From: Saccharina japonica
Lineage: Eukaryota; Sar; Phaeophyceae; Laminariales; Laminariaceae
Length of the DNA stretch: 64,000 nt
Direction: 5' to 3'
Assembly: GCA_008828725.1 (NCBI GenBank)
Contig: MEHQ01003373.1
Coordinates: 186,001 to 250,000 of the forward strand
Shown here piece by piece: positions 1 to 11,295 of this stretch. The notes under the pieces are model-generated. The model worked only from the letters and a program-made list of their open reading frames with translations. It did no database searches and was not told where the DNA came from. Within the stretch, counting starts at the first letter, position 1; each line of letters starts with the position of its first letter. The position numbers and the translations under genes are program-made.

Positions 1-61
1 GCCCTTCGTACCCACTTATTTTAACGTTACGGGCCCATGCTGCATACCTGGTACACCGCAG

Positions 62-799
62 AGGGACGATCTCCGCGACTGGTGTGATGGACCGCCTTCT
101 CGGCCGTCTCAGCGCCTACCTACGCGGGGAGTTCATCGATGACATAAACGACCACGCCACGTCCGAGTACGTCAGGCTGTTTGAACAAATCGTGCTCAAC
201 TCGAGGGTGCCGCTGCTTGAAAAGGCTGCAAGCGTGGTGGTGGATGCTCTGACCGGCGTGGCCGAAAAGGTAAAACTATTCGCCGGGGGTGACCTCTTCA
301 TATTATGGTGATGATTTTCGGTGTCCGATGTTTTTCTTCGTGCGGGTTAATGTACTGCTGTACGAGTAGAGTAGCCGGATGGTCGTATCGTTGACCCTTA
401 GCACAAGTGCATATTTCGCGTGACGACCGGCGGCTTTTCAAGCAGGCCTTCTTTTGCCATTTTCGCGCGTTTTTACTATCACGCGGTCGGTTCGTTGCCC
501 TAATCCGTTCCCTTTGAGCCCACCCGCCTCGGCACGCTGGTCACGCCTGCCGCTCTATTGTTACACCAGGCAGAGGGCTTCCTCCCAATAAGTGACTGGT
601 TGGATTGTTTGTCCTTGAGTCAACGCACACATACTTTACTCACTCGTGTATCCCACGGTTTGTAAACATGGGAAATGTGCTGGCATAGGTGCACACTGAT
701 GCTGCCAAAGGACACATCAAATTGACCGAGTGGAGCAAACTGCTGGCGCAGATCGACGACGTGAAGGCCAAAGCCAGGGAAGCCGCGAGGGAGCTGTAA
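62..799 (+). CDS. Class 3 lipase, copy C, last two exons (5' part outside the window)
   Basis: Partial gene entering from the left edge. The penultimate exon is 62-269, after acceptor CAG at 59-61 and before donor GTAAAA. It encodes VMDRLLGRLSAYLRGEF then DDINDHATSEYVRLFEQ. The DH pair sits where class 3 lipases carry the catalytic histidine. The last exon is 689-799, after acceptor TAG and ending in TAA. It encodes a charged helix (VHTDAAKGHIKLTEW to ARAREL-like EAAREL). The exon phase matches exon 5 of copies A and B, because the first base completes a codon and the exon ends in phase 0. The intron is 419 bp. The final exon is shorter than, and clearly diverged from, those of A and B, so C is the most distant of the three. 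The Ser and Asp of the triad would lie to the left, outside the window. Lipases of this family hydrolyse acyl esters; the substrate cannot be told. Confidence 0.82.
270..688 (+). other. Intron 5 of lipase copy C
   Basis: This 419-bp stretch runs from GTAAAA to CATAG. It holds no recognisable repeat or exon. A TACTGCTGTA word lies at about 343. Confidence 0.75.
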
Positions 800-1970
800 A
801 CGCCTCGCAAGCTTCGGGTTTGGCACCTCTGAGCATTGAGTAGATTTTAATTGAGAATAAGCCAGTGCTTCGGGCGGGGGTAACGGTTTCAGCTCGTGGG
901 CATATGTAAATAAACAGAATTGACAATTGTCGTAAACGATACTCAAGCCAAACGCCACCATTTGTTTTGTTGTTTTGAAGCACACCTGTTGTTTCCGCTT
1001 GGAGTCGCTTCAGCAGTCAAGAGTTTCGATGAGAACTGCAGCTACAAGTACTATCCGTGTTTTGGTATGACTATACAGTAGCACGCCATACCTTGGATTC
1101 CTGTGGTTTGATGCGTCAGCTGCAAATAAAGTTTGTGGCTCTAATGCAGGTTGCTGCCCACAAAAGTTTCCGACTTGTGGTTCGGTCGCTCATTGTATTT
1201 GACGCGATGCACATGGTCGCTCGTGTATATTGGATGCGATACTCAGGGTGCCGGTGGGAATAGGCACAGGCCATAGCCCAGCATCGACGCACGTTGCACT
1301 CTCTATCTCGAAGCCAACGGGTATTACATTATCACTACCAGCCGACGGATCTTACCTGGCTTTCTATGTAGGGGGGTTCGTACCCTGGCGTCTCAGCTGT
1401 TAACGAGAGGGCACCGAGAGATGGCGAAGAAGTCTGCTTACAGTTTTTGGCGATGTGCGCGACGTCGATCAGCCGTACAATCGTTTCATTTGGAGTCGTC
1501 GAGTTTCCCTGCCGTCGTTTTTTTTCACAGTTATGACCTCGTTCTATTAATTGAATCAAGAGGGGGCGACGATATTCGATGTTCACATTCCCAGGACCTT
1601 TTGACACACACACACACACTTGGAGGGAGATTTGCACTCTTCACAGGCCTCGTAGCGCACATGGCTTGCTTTCGTACGTGTCGTTCATACACATTCCAAA
1701 AACGAGTTTGTGTTGGAGTGTGTGAGTCGAATGATGCATGGAAGGCTTTCGTTTCATTTTGGAATATGTCGCAGTATACGTACTGGATGTAGGACGTTCA
1801 TGCGGTGTACGGGGCAACGGTGCTGAGCGAGATACACCATAAGTGTCAGTGCACAATTTCATACGTCGAACAAATCGGATCCCTGTTTCGTGATCTCGAT
1901 ATTTTCGGACAGATAGACCCCTGATCTATAGGACCTGCTAGGCCTACGGTAGATAAAGGTTTCCCGGGCA
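800..1970. other. No gene seen; (CA)n microsatellite
   Basis: The lipase C 3' flank. The only pattern seen is a short CA microsatellite near 1605-1618. Open frames here are short, overlap on both strands and look like chance. Confidence 0.5.
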
Positions 1971-2115
1971 GGATCTGTATGATCTAGCTCTTGCGCACAT
2001 GCCTGCCCTATAGTAGTTGGATCTGTACGATCTAGCTCTCGCACACATGCTTGCCTTGCAGTAGTTGGATCTGTAATACCCACAAGTAGGAGTATATGCA
2101 GTTTTCTGGGTGAGA
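1971..2115. repeat. 48-bp tandem repeat
   Basis: Two full units start at 1971 and 2019, and a third begins at 2067. Each opens with GGATCTGTA and continues GATCTAGCTC. A diverged GATCTGTATGATCTA follows at about 2112. Spacing is exactly 48 bp. Confidence 0.8.
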
Positions 2116-2119
2116 TCTG

Positions 2120-3220
2120 TATGATCTACATGGTACGCCACACGTTTATCGGGAGGGATGTGTGTGGTTCAGATCCTGTGTACAACAAATCTATACCGGC
2201 CTAACAGGCTGCACAGAAGATTGTCAAGATCTTGAACTGTCTAAGGTGGGCGTAGAGGGATGTTTATGTTACCACAAGTGGTGTTTGTACCAGGATGCTG
2301 TGCGTTAAGACGCGGCGCTTTGTGTTGGGGGTCGTTTGAGGGTGACTGTTGTGCACTTGATACATATATTGTGTACGAATATTTGCATGACATAATGAGT
2401 TGTACGCATTCGCAGTCGTCAGTAGCCTACCATTTTTGAATTTGGTACGGGTAAAAAGTGCGCCAAACGCCTGAACGGTTTGGAAAGGACCCCCCTAATC
2501 AAGGTGCGCCAGGGTGTTGTATAGTACGATGTACAGTTGCAGCATGAAGCTGCGCTAACCCGCACCCGGTACCGCTACCTATACAGGGAAACTGCTGATC
2601 ACTGTGTCAGTGCGTCAAATGACACGATGCGGCCTGCGTAAGTGTGTCACGGTCTCTACCTTACCGCGTCGAGAATGTCTATGGTGGTGAATTACGGCGC
2701 TGTAGCTTCGAAGCCTTTGTCGCCAAATCGTCTCCTGATTAGGCCCAAAATTAACACAAAAAAGGAGTGTGCGTGCTTCCTTCTTCATTCCGACAATGTC
2801 ATTGCCCAGGAGATATCGTAACTGGGGCTATCGTGTCGAATCTTGCGCGTATATGTCGGAGAAGTGTCTACCCCATACACTCGCTATCAGTGACAGGTTC
2901 TTTACTAAGGCTACACTACTCTTCCAATCGGGTAGCCTCGCTATTAGATTGCTCATTTGCCTAGCCCGTCGGGACTATGGGCACCATGGGTGCAAATAGA
3001 CACTTTGAACATTGCGGTGTGGCCTATATCAGACAGCTGACGACTTGCAGAGTTCGCGACGCCTCATTCCGGACAACGCGCTACCGCTTCGTTCCTGCCC
3101 CTGCTGGCCGCTATCCGCCCACCTGCCCGTAGTCAATACTGCGCTACCAGCCTGAGCATTGATGTCGATGAGCCGTCTAGCAACGCGGACTGTTAGCAAG
3201 TGCCGACGCCAGCTGTAGCC
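2120..3220. other. No gene seen
   Basis: Unique-looking AT/GC-mixed sequence. I see no conserved protein, repeat unit or RNA gene. Confidence 0.45.
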
Positions 3221-3224
3221 GTCC

Positions 3225-3740
3225 CCACCTATTACTTGACAGTCACACAGGTGGCCGGGATCCCCGCCCTTATACAATGCGCGCGTCAACAATCCTTGCG
3301 GAGGCATGTGGTTAAGGTAGCACGCCATTAGGACGCATGCTACGATAGAGGTGCGCCATGTTTTTTCTGAGCTCCTCACTAAGGAGCGTCATACCTCACC
3401 GAAAAAATGATTTTGGAGGAACACAAAAGTGCTGCCGGATGAGAAATCTCATGACCGCAGTAAATTCTGAAACTTATTTCGTCACAAGGATGAAAGTCCG
3501 ACGAATTTGGGTTAAGGAGCCCGATCGGTCAGAAAAAAAATCAGCCAAAAAGTGCTACCTCTACCGTAGCACGCGTCTTAGGCGGGCCAAATTTAGAGGT
3601 TGTCGACACATGACGGGGTCTGCTGTACTGTCATCTCCACATGCTCGTTTGTTTTGCGCCCACATCATGCAAGGGGGGTGTCCGGGCCACTTGCGTATTA
3701 GCCGACTGCGCTGCTGCACGGTGGTGATATCCTGGATGAC
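3225..3740. repeat. TIR-like repeat J, copy 1, interrupted by MITE A1
   Basis: The left part (CACAGGTGGCCGGGATCC near 3235) and the reverse complement of the right part (GTGGCCCGGACACCCC near 3680) are related. Both match 18185-18345, where the block AGAGGGTGTCGACAC is shared. The 246-bp MITE A1 splits this copy. The ends are too diverged to define a target duplication. Confidence 0.5.
3332..3577 (+). mobile_element. MITE family A, copy 1 (246 bp, TSD TTAG)
   Basis: The terminal inverted repeats are about 21 bp (GACGCATGCTACGATAGAGG left; reverse complement of CCGTAGCACGCGTC right). Exact TTAG duplications lie at 3328-3331 and 3578-3581. The body includes GAGCTCCTCACTAAGGAGCG and CGAATTTGGGTTAAGGAGCC, which are shared with the copies at 24.8, 51 and 54 kb. 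It has no coding capacity. TSD length (4 bp) excludes hAT, Mutator and mariner; which superfamily mobilised it is unknown. Confidence 0.92.
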
Positions 3741-4940
3741 GTTTCGTTCGCCGATTCCATAAGCCGTAGGAAGAAACCACCCCCGGACTCACCGAGCACG
3801 TGTCCTACAGCAATACCCGAAGTCCTGAGATAGACGACACCTCATTTTCGTAGACGATTATTTTGCTACCAAGACGTCAGGCTAGAAGCGACCCTGCAGC
3901 TTCCTGCTCAGTTCGGGCGAGTCACACTCTGGGTCACCCACCCCCCCCTCCCCACAGACATATTTTTTACAGTCCCGCGTGGGAGAGCACGAGCCGGACG
4001 ATGAGGCCTGCCCCAAGTCAACCTCAAGAAGGGTCGTTGGGCGGCCTTGAGAAGCCACTCCCCCCCTCAGGCTAAATGAAGTATTCGCACAGTACCTGCT
4101 TGGTTGTACTGTGCCATTATGGTGTACCGACTGATCGATCACAAATGATTCACCTTCAGGGGCGTACACTATGCCCACAGAGGTCGCGAGTCACCACGTC
4201 GTGCTCGCGCGAGGTACTTGGGTGCGATCGTGCGAGTGCTCGTACTCACACCGTATCCTCTCGCCGTAGCGACCGCTATGTCCATGGATATTTACACGGT
4301 GTGACTGCATATTTAAAGTGGAGCCGTAGCGCCCGTTTCTGGCCCTCTCTTTCCCGCTCGAGCTTTCCATCTTTTTCACGCAGGCGGTAACCCTTGTTTT
4401 CCTTCGACTGTGCATTATTGTAGGTATATGTAGTGTGTAGCTATGGTTCACTGATCCTTGCAAGCCCCTATCCCGTGAGCATTAACAATTCGTCCGGCGC
4501 GGTTCTGGTTGAGCACACGGCATCCAGCTCAAGCACCTAGCCGGCACAGTGGAGTTAGAGCCCCAGCGTGACTTGCCCGGCGCCTTGTTAAGCTGCCCAC
4601 TACTGCACGTAGTAGTCTCCACCTGTCCCTCACGAGCACTCACGGTGTTCTGTCCTCCGTTTCTTGCGACATAACCACCCGTCATCCTTTGACTGTTGCG
4701 GGTCCAGTAAGGGTCCCTTCGGCCGATATTTATTCGCTCTCGTTGCCGCCCACGGCGTCACCATCGCCTGGTCCCTTCGATCATTTCCTATAGTGCAGTG
4801 GCAAGATCCACCTTTCGCCATGGGCATCCGGCCGTGCATGGCGTTCGTTATCGTCAAGAATTCGTCCATTGCCGAACGAGATTTCTACTTCCTGTTTATA
4901 CTACTGTAGAGTACATCAGCATACATAATAGTGATTGTAC
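3741..4940. other. No gene seen
   Basis: C-rich and mixed sequence with overlapping short open frames on both strands. None has recognisable motifs. Confidence 0.45.
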
Positions 4941-4941
4941 C

Positions 4942-5063
4942 GTAGTATGGGACCGCCTGCCAACATATTGGTTAGGAGATTGTTGTGGCTTCGGTGGCTA
5001 GTAGTATGGGACCGCCTGCCAACATGTGTATTTGTTAGGAGATTGTTGTGGCTTCGGTGGCTA
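4942..5063. repeat. Two-unit tandem repeat, about 60-63 bp
   Basis: Two adjacent units share GTATGGGACCGCCTGCCAAC and TTAGGAGATTGTTGTGGC. The second unit carries a few extra bases (GTGTATT) in the middle. Confidence 0.8.
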
Positions 5064-5752
5064 GGATATAAAGCTAGACGCGACCACTCAGTCCGATTCA
5101 CTCCCTCTCAATTCTCCGTTTGGTCCAAGTCGTTTCATTACCTTGACTGCTGGTCCCCGCTCCTCTTCATAGCTCTTCACTCCTTTTCTGTTTCAGTGTT
5201 CTGACTGTGGAGTTCTTCTGTTGCGTGGAAACGTCATTACAAACGCACCTACGACAAATAGGGAATTCGTGTGACTATCTTGACATTACTACAACAGTAG
5301 AATCATGTACTATAAGAAGCTATGGGTGGGTGGAATTATTTATTGATGACTTGAGTTATAGTGTTAAACTCGTACGTGCATATAGTAGTATTCACTGCGA
5401 GACACACTTTAAACTTCGATCTTTTTAAGTATTATTTTCCTGCGAACTCATAGTCTATGAAGAGCAGTCGCGTACTTCTGTTGAAAGCAGGTAGGTGCAC
5501 AGCAGTCAGTAGACGACCCCTCCAGAGCGAGCTTCCCCCACGAGTGGTATCATAGCTCCATTCAATGATTGATGATGATTGGTGTCAGCAGAGACCGCGT
5601 CCAACCTTCTGGCTCAGCAACCGCTTCCACTTGAGTATCTGTCATGGGAGCGCCCAGTCTTTGGACGCTGAAGAGCGTCGTGGAATAGCAATTGAGGTCA
5701 CCCCATAACCTAACTGTATAGCCCTAACCTGTACCGGGTGCCTGGTACGGTA
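5064..5752. other. No gene seen
   Basis: AT-richer sequence before MITE C1. I see no repeat unit or conserved protein. Confidence 0.4.
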
Positions 5753-6173
5753 CACTACCGGCCCTCTCGTAAGAAAGTGTCCCACAAGAAACCCAGCCTA
5801 AACATTACGGGGGAAATACAAAAGTCGACAGCTATTATACTGAAGATAGTGTGGGACACACCCCTTTCTCAAATAAGAAAGTCAGCCTAAGGGTCGTTCT
5901 TATCGAGCAACTTTTTTTCCAAAAATTCCCTTTTTTTTTCCAAAACAAAACAGGAAAATCAAGAAAAAACAGGATTCATTTGGAAATTTGGAATTTTAAC
6001 AGAGGGCAATTTGTTTGGAAGGCTTCACATTCCAATTTTTGGAAATCATTTTTTGAAAATTTGGAAGTCCTAAAAATTGCGCGAAAACAATATTTGGAAA
6101 TTTTGGGGAAAAGTTGCTCGATAAGAACGACCCTAAGCCCGATTTCTGTTTTTTTATGAACGGGCCGGTACTG
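5753..6173 (+). mobile_element. MITE family C, copy 1 (175 bp), split by element D
   Basis: TA duplications lie at 5751-5752 and 6174-6175. The ends read CACTACCGGCCCTCTCGTAA and, from the other side, CAGTACCGGCCCGTTCATAA. Removing element D and one TAA leaves 175 bp, the same length as copy 2 at 37016-37190, which is in the opposite orientation. The ends begin CA(G/C)TAC and carry TAAGAA about 18 bp in, like the pogo-like transposon at 30.7-34.3 kb. Confidence 0.9.
5891..6133. mobile_element. Tourist/Harbinger-like MITE D (243 bp, TSD TAA)
   Basis: Long inverted ends read GGGTCGTTCTTATCGAGCAA on the left and the same sequence reversed on the right (TTGCTCGATAAGAACGACCC). TAA duplications lie at 5888-5890 and 6134-6136. 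MITE C2 has the uninterrupted site, AGCCTAAGCCCGATTT when reverse-complemented, so insertion at TAA is directly shown. A TAA/TTA target and GGG-starting ends are typical of PIF/Harbinger MITEs. The interior is AT-rich and non-coding. Confidence 0.9.
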
Positions 6174-6175
6174 TA

Positions 6176-7025
6176 GCACCTTATCTATGCAGTTTACGGT
6201 TTCTCGCCCCCTCTCGGAATCAATGTGACGTGGATAGTAGCGGCCCCTCTTCGTTCGCTGGACCTCTCGTCCACGGGAGGGGCTTGAACAAAAGCTGGAC
6301 GAGCCGAAGCACAAGCCTTAAGCTGCTCCGATATTTTGCGAGCCGTAGGAGTCCGATTTGACGACCTATCGCTCGTTGCTGGGTCTCGTTGACCCTCGCT
6401 GTTTACCTGCTTGGGTTTGGCCCCAGATCAAGAATAAAAAGCGTCGAGCTGTGAGTCGCCAGGGTTTCACTCGACTGTTGTAATAACTACCAGGTAATCG
6501 CTAGGCGCCGCTAGCCAACTATTAATAGTCGACATTGGTTACCAAGTCGGCTGGCAAAGCCAGACGAAGGACAGCCGACTTGCCGTCTGACATCAAGGGG
6601 GCGAACGAGCGAGCCTTATCAACCCTCCCCAACCGAGAGGCCCCAGCAATCGACGAGCTTATGCAAAGGGTTAACTCGATAACGAGGAAAAGGAGAGGCC
6701 CGCCAGTTGTCAACTAGTATATTGTGAGCAAGAGGGGGCTCTCCCGTCCCTTCGTCCCGGGACCACGAAATGGGAGTCAGGTGTTATTTTCAGGCAACCC
6801 ATTGGCCGAAAAAAAATGCCGCCGCAATCTCCGTCGATGAATTGCAGTTGCACAAATTACGTAGTAATTCATGCCAGGCGCATACCCATCCATTTACTGT
6901 AGTACGACTGGACAATTTTAAATTCCACCTGTTCGTCCCACAGTCGAGTCATGATAATACGGTGATACATTGTTAACAGGAGTAAAAACCTGTTCATGCA
7001 TATTCAGGCGTAACTCCGGCAATAC
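6176..7025. other. No recognised gene; one short open frame
   Basis: A 60-codon frame at 6535-6717 (+) encodes a basic peptide (SAGKARRRTADLPSD to RKRRGPPVVN). It starts on TTG just after a stop. I do not recognise it. The rest holds nothing visible apart from a TACCAGGTA word at about 6489. Confidence 0.3.
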
Positions 7026-7492
7026 TCGTTCGAAACCCGTGACCAATAGCTTGAATTTATCGCACAATCCTCGTGATCACGATGCAAAAATAACAATATG
7101 AAAGTAATACTTAGTGGTCGAGTTATGGAGAAATATATGATAATTTTCCGGTGAAATCTATTTCTGGTAGGTTGGAACTTGGTGGCAAACCAGGCTACAA
7201 CTTCGTCAATTAGGTATCAAACGTTGTAATTTGAAGGTTGAATTTACCGCACGGCCCATGCGGTCTCGATGCAGAAATAAAAATAAGCATATCACATTTT
7301 CCCGTACAGTTATGGAGAAAAGTATCAGACATTTCCGGTGAAATTTTCCAACAAACTTTGCTGTGGATATGTGTCGAATACGGAAAAGACAAACCAGGCC
7401 ACAACTCTGGTACATGCTGTTCGAAAACGATAAATTATAGCTTGTAGTGATCGCATGGTCCATGCGATCACGACGCAGAAAAAATAACAGGA
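7026..7492. repeat. Diverged tandem satellite, about 190-bp units
   Basis: Three related units are seen. Each has a GAATTTA(C/T)CGCA.GG(C/T)CCATGCG-like core near 7055, 7247 and 7450, followed by CGATGCA(G)AAATAA. A related block lies at 9680-9830, on the far side of Mutator-like element 1, so that element appears to have landed inside this satellite. Confidence 0.6.
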
Positions 7493-7849
7493 AAATAACA
7501 AGGGTGATTGGCAAAATCAGGTACACCTGGTCGCTTTGGTGCCAAAAACAGTTATACTCTAAAACCAAGTGAAAAACGCACGCCACGAACGGTGTTTTTC
7601 AGGACCTTTTGGCTGTGAGAAATAATCAAACATGCTTTTGAATTTGCGCCTGAACAGCAGAATGATAGCGAATGTGTGTGTGTCCTCCAAACTCTTGATA
7701 AATGTTGTATGTTATTTTCAGCACGGGTATTAATATCTGTCGTATGCTTTCATTGATTTCGTGATCACTCTCAATCCTACGACGTGTATTTCCGTATTAT
7801 TGTACCAGGTATAATACGTATGTATACAAGGGTTTGCGGCTGAGGCCGC

Positions 7850-8145
7850 CCGATCACCGAATCGAACCCAAGACCTTGGTAGTGGCTGCCAGTGGGAGGA
7901 CGCCTACTTGCTGTTGAATGGTTAATACGCAGAGGATGTGATGACGCATTTCCTTCACAATTCTCATACCTGGTAGTACACACCAGATAGGGTAGCAGCA
8001 CGCCGCAGTGGGGAGGCGGTAGAGACATGCTGGTAGAGAGCATTCATATTGCCGTGCGAGTATTGGTATTAAAAAAAAAAAAAAAAACAACAGCTGTGAG
8101 CTCGAGGATTTCGGTATGTAGTGGCTGCGTTGGAAGGACGCCTAC
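7850..8145 (-). repeat. tRNA-like SINE fragments with repeat K end
   Basis: On the minus strand two pieces share AGTAGGCGTCCT and GCAGCCACTAC. The one at 7930-7850 continues to GGTCTTGGGTTCGATTC, which resembles a pol III box B. The one at 8145-8071 runs into CCTCGAGCTCACAGCTGTTG and a 17-base T run (A run on the plus strand), the repeat K end seen again at 10.9 and 63 kb. The tRNA-like fold is not intact. Confidence 0.5.
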
Positions 8146-8715
8146 TTCATGTTCTAAAAAAAAAGAACGTGTATATTTAACAACAGCAGCAGTGTTCACG
8201 TACAACGTATATACGTATCATGAAACAAATACGTACGTACTGCCGTTAGTTCTAAAACGAACGTCCCGAGAAATTTGAAGTAGTACGAGTTGTTGTTGTT
8301 GTTGTCTTCACATTAAAAACCGTGCCGGTCTCTCTATCCAGTACCTCCATCTGTCCGTACTAATCCAACACTTGACACGGTCGATTCCCGTGGTCACAGG
8401 CTAACTTACCCAAAAAAGGTATACTGAAATAAAAGTGGAACCCGAGGGGTCCGCAAAGCGATCAAAGCCAGTCAAAAACAGATAGTCTGGAGCCCTCCGC
8501 TCCCCTCTACACGCTATGTGAAGGTAAACATAAAAAATGGAAAAGTCAGCATCACCAGTCGGGGGTACACGCCCCCTGATTCTATCTTGGTGCCCCTATA
8601 ATGCCGGGGTGTTCCGTGCCGGGTTCACACCGGTCAGGCAAACAAATCGAGTCCTCCACCCCGATTATAAACGCAGACGACATGATACGGGGGAAGGGAA
8701 CTATGGTCCCGTGTG

Positions 8716-8830
8716 ACTGATGTACCCCCGGCCTGCAAGCAGTGTAACTGCAAAAGGTCAAAAGCAACGAAGGGAAAAAGACGAAGACAAAGACAAAGAG
8801 ACAAGTCAAAAGTACAAGCAAACACTCACA
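8716..8830 (+). pseudogene. Lys-rich peptide with half a CXC-like Cys cluster
   Basis: One plus frame reads ELWSRVTDVPPACKQCNCKR then SKATKGKRRRQRQRD before a stop. The ACKQCNCKRSK pattern resembles the first half of a CXC (tesmin/TSO1-type) zinc motif, but the following cysteines are absent. It lies inside Mutator-like element 1, has no start codon and a stop close upstream. It is probably a remnant of a transposon-borne or captured protein. The family assignment is weak. Confidence 0.25.
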
Positions 8831-9044
8831 CAGATAGTACACTATTAATACAGTGAAACAGTGGATATACCGGTTCACGACACACCACCAGTTCCAAGCG
8901 CAACACAGCCGACGTGCGTGACAGAAAATGATGTGTGTGACGCTAAAAGGGCGAAATAACGCACGGCGCGATGACGACCGATGTAAAAAAATCGCGAAGA
9001 CTGTTCGCAAAGGGGCGCGACTCTACGAAGGTAGGAGATGAACG

Positions 9045-9390
9045 GAGTGGCACCGTATTCGACGGCGATAGATGAACCGGAGCTAATGGTGGCACCGTAT
9101 TCGACGGCGATAGATGATCCAGTGAGCAGAACGGCGTATCGCTAACGATTTTCTTTTAGGATAAGAAAGCTATAGTCGTATAGCCTGATAGCATACGAAC
9201 AAAACATCGAGTTAATTTGAGACTGAACTGCTCGCTTTCCGTTATACTGCTGTCTGTGTCAGCAAGCAGGAGTACCTAATATATTACAACAGGTCCATTG
9301 TGCTGTATGCGCGCGTATGATACGTTCTGTAGTCGTTGCAGGTCCATTGTACTGTATGCGCGTGTATGATACGTTATGTAGTCTTTGTGG
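9045..9390. repeat. Two short tandem duplications inside Mutator-like element 1
   Basis: The first repeats GGCACCGTATTCGACGGCGA twice near 9050-9115. The second repeats CAGGTCCATTGT.CTGTATGCGCG twice near 9290-9385, with a period of about 51 bp. Confidence 0.7.
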
Positions 9391-9673
9391 CGGGTCGTAT
9401 GTGTACGTAGGTGGTGATGTCTTCGTGTCCGTACAGGAGACAGTGTACGTATGACCTCTGATTGGCTAAAAAAACGGCAATTTCAGTTGAAAGCTAGGCA
9501 TAGTAGACAAACTCAGGTGTACCTGGCCCCTTTCGAGCCAAAATCAGGTACGATGTGAGGCTGGCCAATAGGAGGGTTCCTGAAGCGTGATTTATACTTG
9601 ATTTTAGAGTGTAACTGTTTTTGGCACCAAAGTGACCAGGTGTACCTGATTTTGGCAATCGCCCAAATAACAA

Positions 9674-10197
9674 CGTGGTGTTGAGTTACGCATTAGAACG
9701 TATACGAGCATTCCGATGAAATTCTTGGGGCAATTTTGGGTTACGTTTCGTACCCAAACCAGGTCAAAAACGGTGAATGGCAGCTTGGATATATTGCCAC
9801 ACGGTCCATGCAGTCGCAACCTCGGCGCGCTCGCTATTACCCGGGAAGGGTTGCGTGCAGCAATAGACGAAATAACTGCCCCGTGGATAGCAAAACCTGG
9901 TGGAGGTTCTGCTGTCTTTGGTCGGGCGTAGTTCGAAGGCTTGCTGCTGTTCAACCAGCGATATTCACTGCTTTTCAGGCAATGGTTCACGTGAAGTGCG
10001 GTAGCAAGCTCTAAGGCATTGGTCGTCGTCACGGGGCACTTACAGGCTCCACAGCAGTACCTATCCTGTGTTTCTGCCAGCACCCTCAGCTGCGTGAACC
10101 AGGGGTGCACGTCTTTGAGTGCGCGTAGCTCGACGCTATCAACGAGGATCCAAAAACTGAAAAGACAGTCCGTCGCACCGCATTCCACGGAGTTCAT
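9674..10197 (-). other. Unrecognised open frame continuing into Mutator-like element 1
   Basis: An ATG-started frame of 197 codons runs 10197-9604, so its 3' end lies in the transposon terminus. It contains a Cys-containing segment (RYCCGACKCPVTTTNALE). I do not recognise the protein. The frame overlaps a satellite block at 9680-9830, which argues against a real gene. Confidence 0.2.
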
Positions 10198-10519
10198 AAA
10201 TATTTAGTTTGCCGTACTTTTTCGGGATCTGGGGACCCTGGGACATTTTCCAGTCAGTTTTTAGTATGATTTTTTGCCCATTTTCATTCCGCTCCCCTGC
10301 ACGCTGGGTGGCGTGTTCGAGCTTAAGACAACCACTGATTGAAAGGTATAGTCTTCACGTTTCGATCAAACTCCCCAAAGCCACCATCAGACCCGCGTAT
10401 GCTTCTGTAATGTGCTAAACCTGCAATAAAAAGTTATTGGATGGGTAAAACAACTACAAAAAACAACAACAAAAAATATTTTTGTTTTTTTCGTTTAGGT
10501 GTAGATTTCATGCTGTTAA

Positions 10520-10810
10520 CAATGTATCACCGTAGAATAGTAACCTTAATTCAATCCGAATATAAAAAAAAAACTGAAACATGATGAAATTGTCTTCATG
10601 AAATACTACGGAAAGTAACAAGCGATGACAACCTTACGCCAATCCGAATAGCAAGGAAAACTGAAGCATGTATTATACGTAGTACTCTCCTTCATGAAAC
10701 ACCGCACGGAAATTGAAAAGAAAGTAGTGATGATACCCTTGATCCAATCCGAATATCAAGGAAAACCTAAAAATGAAATAATACTCTTCATGAAATTGTA
10801 CGACGGAACG
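10520..10810. repeat. Three-unit tandem repeat, about 95-100 bp
   Basis: Three diverged units each contain CAATCCGAATA, a short A-rich run with GAAAACTGAA or similar, CTTCATGAAA and ACGGAA. They lie near 10545, 10645 and 10745. Confidence 0.75.
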
Positions 10811-10848
10811 TGACAATAGCCCAGCAGTAGTGTTGCCACCACTATATT

Positions 10849-11010
10849 AGAAGAAAAAAAAACACAGCTGTGTAGATCGAGGATTTTATCGAACCCATCT
10901 TTGCAAGCTGAGTGGAATACTTCGATCGCGCGAACTACGGGTTTTGAGGGGAACAAAATCTGACATCTGTGGGACTCAAGGGAGGTGTGTATATGTATGC
11001 CATCCCCATC
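10849..11010 (-). repeat. Repeat K, copy 2 (coding-like end)
   Basis: On the minus strand this shares about 150 bp with 63140-62960. It includes CGCGCGATCGAAGTAT and GATCTACACAGCTGTG followed by a T run. The translation KDGFDKILDLHS matches KMSFDEILDLTA in copy 3. A shorter piece lies at 8145-8071. It looks like the 3' part of an interspersed element carrying a decayed reading frame. The family is unknown. Confidence 0.6.
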
Positions 11011-11295
11011 AAAAATCAATATGAAGCCTTAACAAGACCCAACTTCCAAACACTCAACAAGCCCGTGCTGCAACCTATAAAGCACCTCTCTTATTACAGC
11101 AGTAGTATCACAATCTCAACTGACAAGTAAGTATCAAAAGCCGAAAACAAAAACGGTACGTACACCTTCAACATACCTGAAATCCTCAAAAAATAATTGT
11201 TCAAAACCGAAAAAAAAACTGTGCTCAGTCCCGAATGACCGAAAATAGTCCAGAAATAACCCCTTAATATTCCCGAAACAATAGTTACAGTCATA

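Larger units (their letters stand above)
7502..9664. mobile_element. Mutator-like element 1 (2163 bp, perfect 9-bp TSD)
   Basis: The ends are inverted over about 65 bp: GGGTGATTGGCAAAATCAGG on the left and, reversed, GGGCGATTGCCAAAATCAGG on the right. Both continue into TACACCTGGTC.CTTTGGTGCC. The 9-bp duplication AAATAACAA is exact at 7493-7501 and 9665-9673. Nine-bp duplications and GGG-starting ends are typical of Mutator-like elements. No MULE transposase is visible inside. The interior holds SINE/K-repeat pieces, two tandem repeats and a lysine-rich stretch with a Cys cluster, so this is a non-autonomous, composite copy. Confidence 0.9.
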
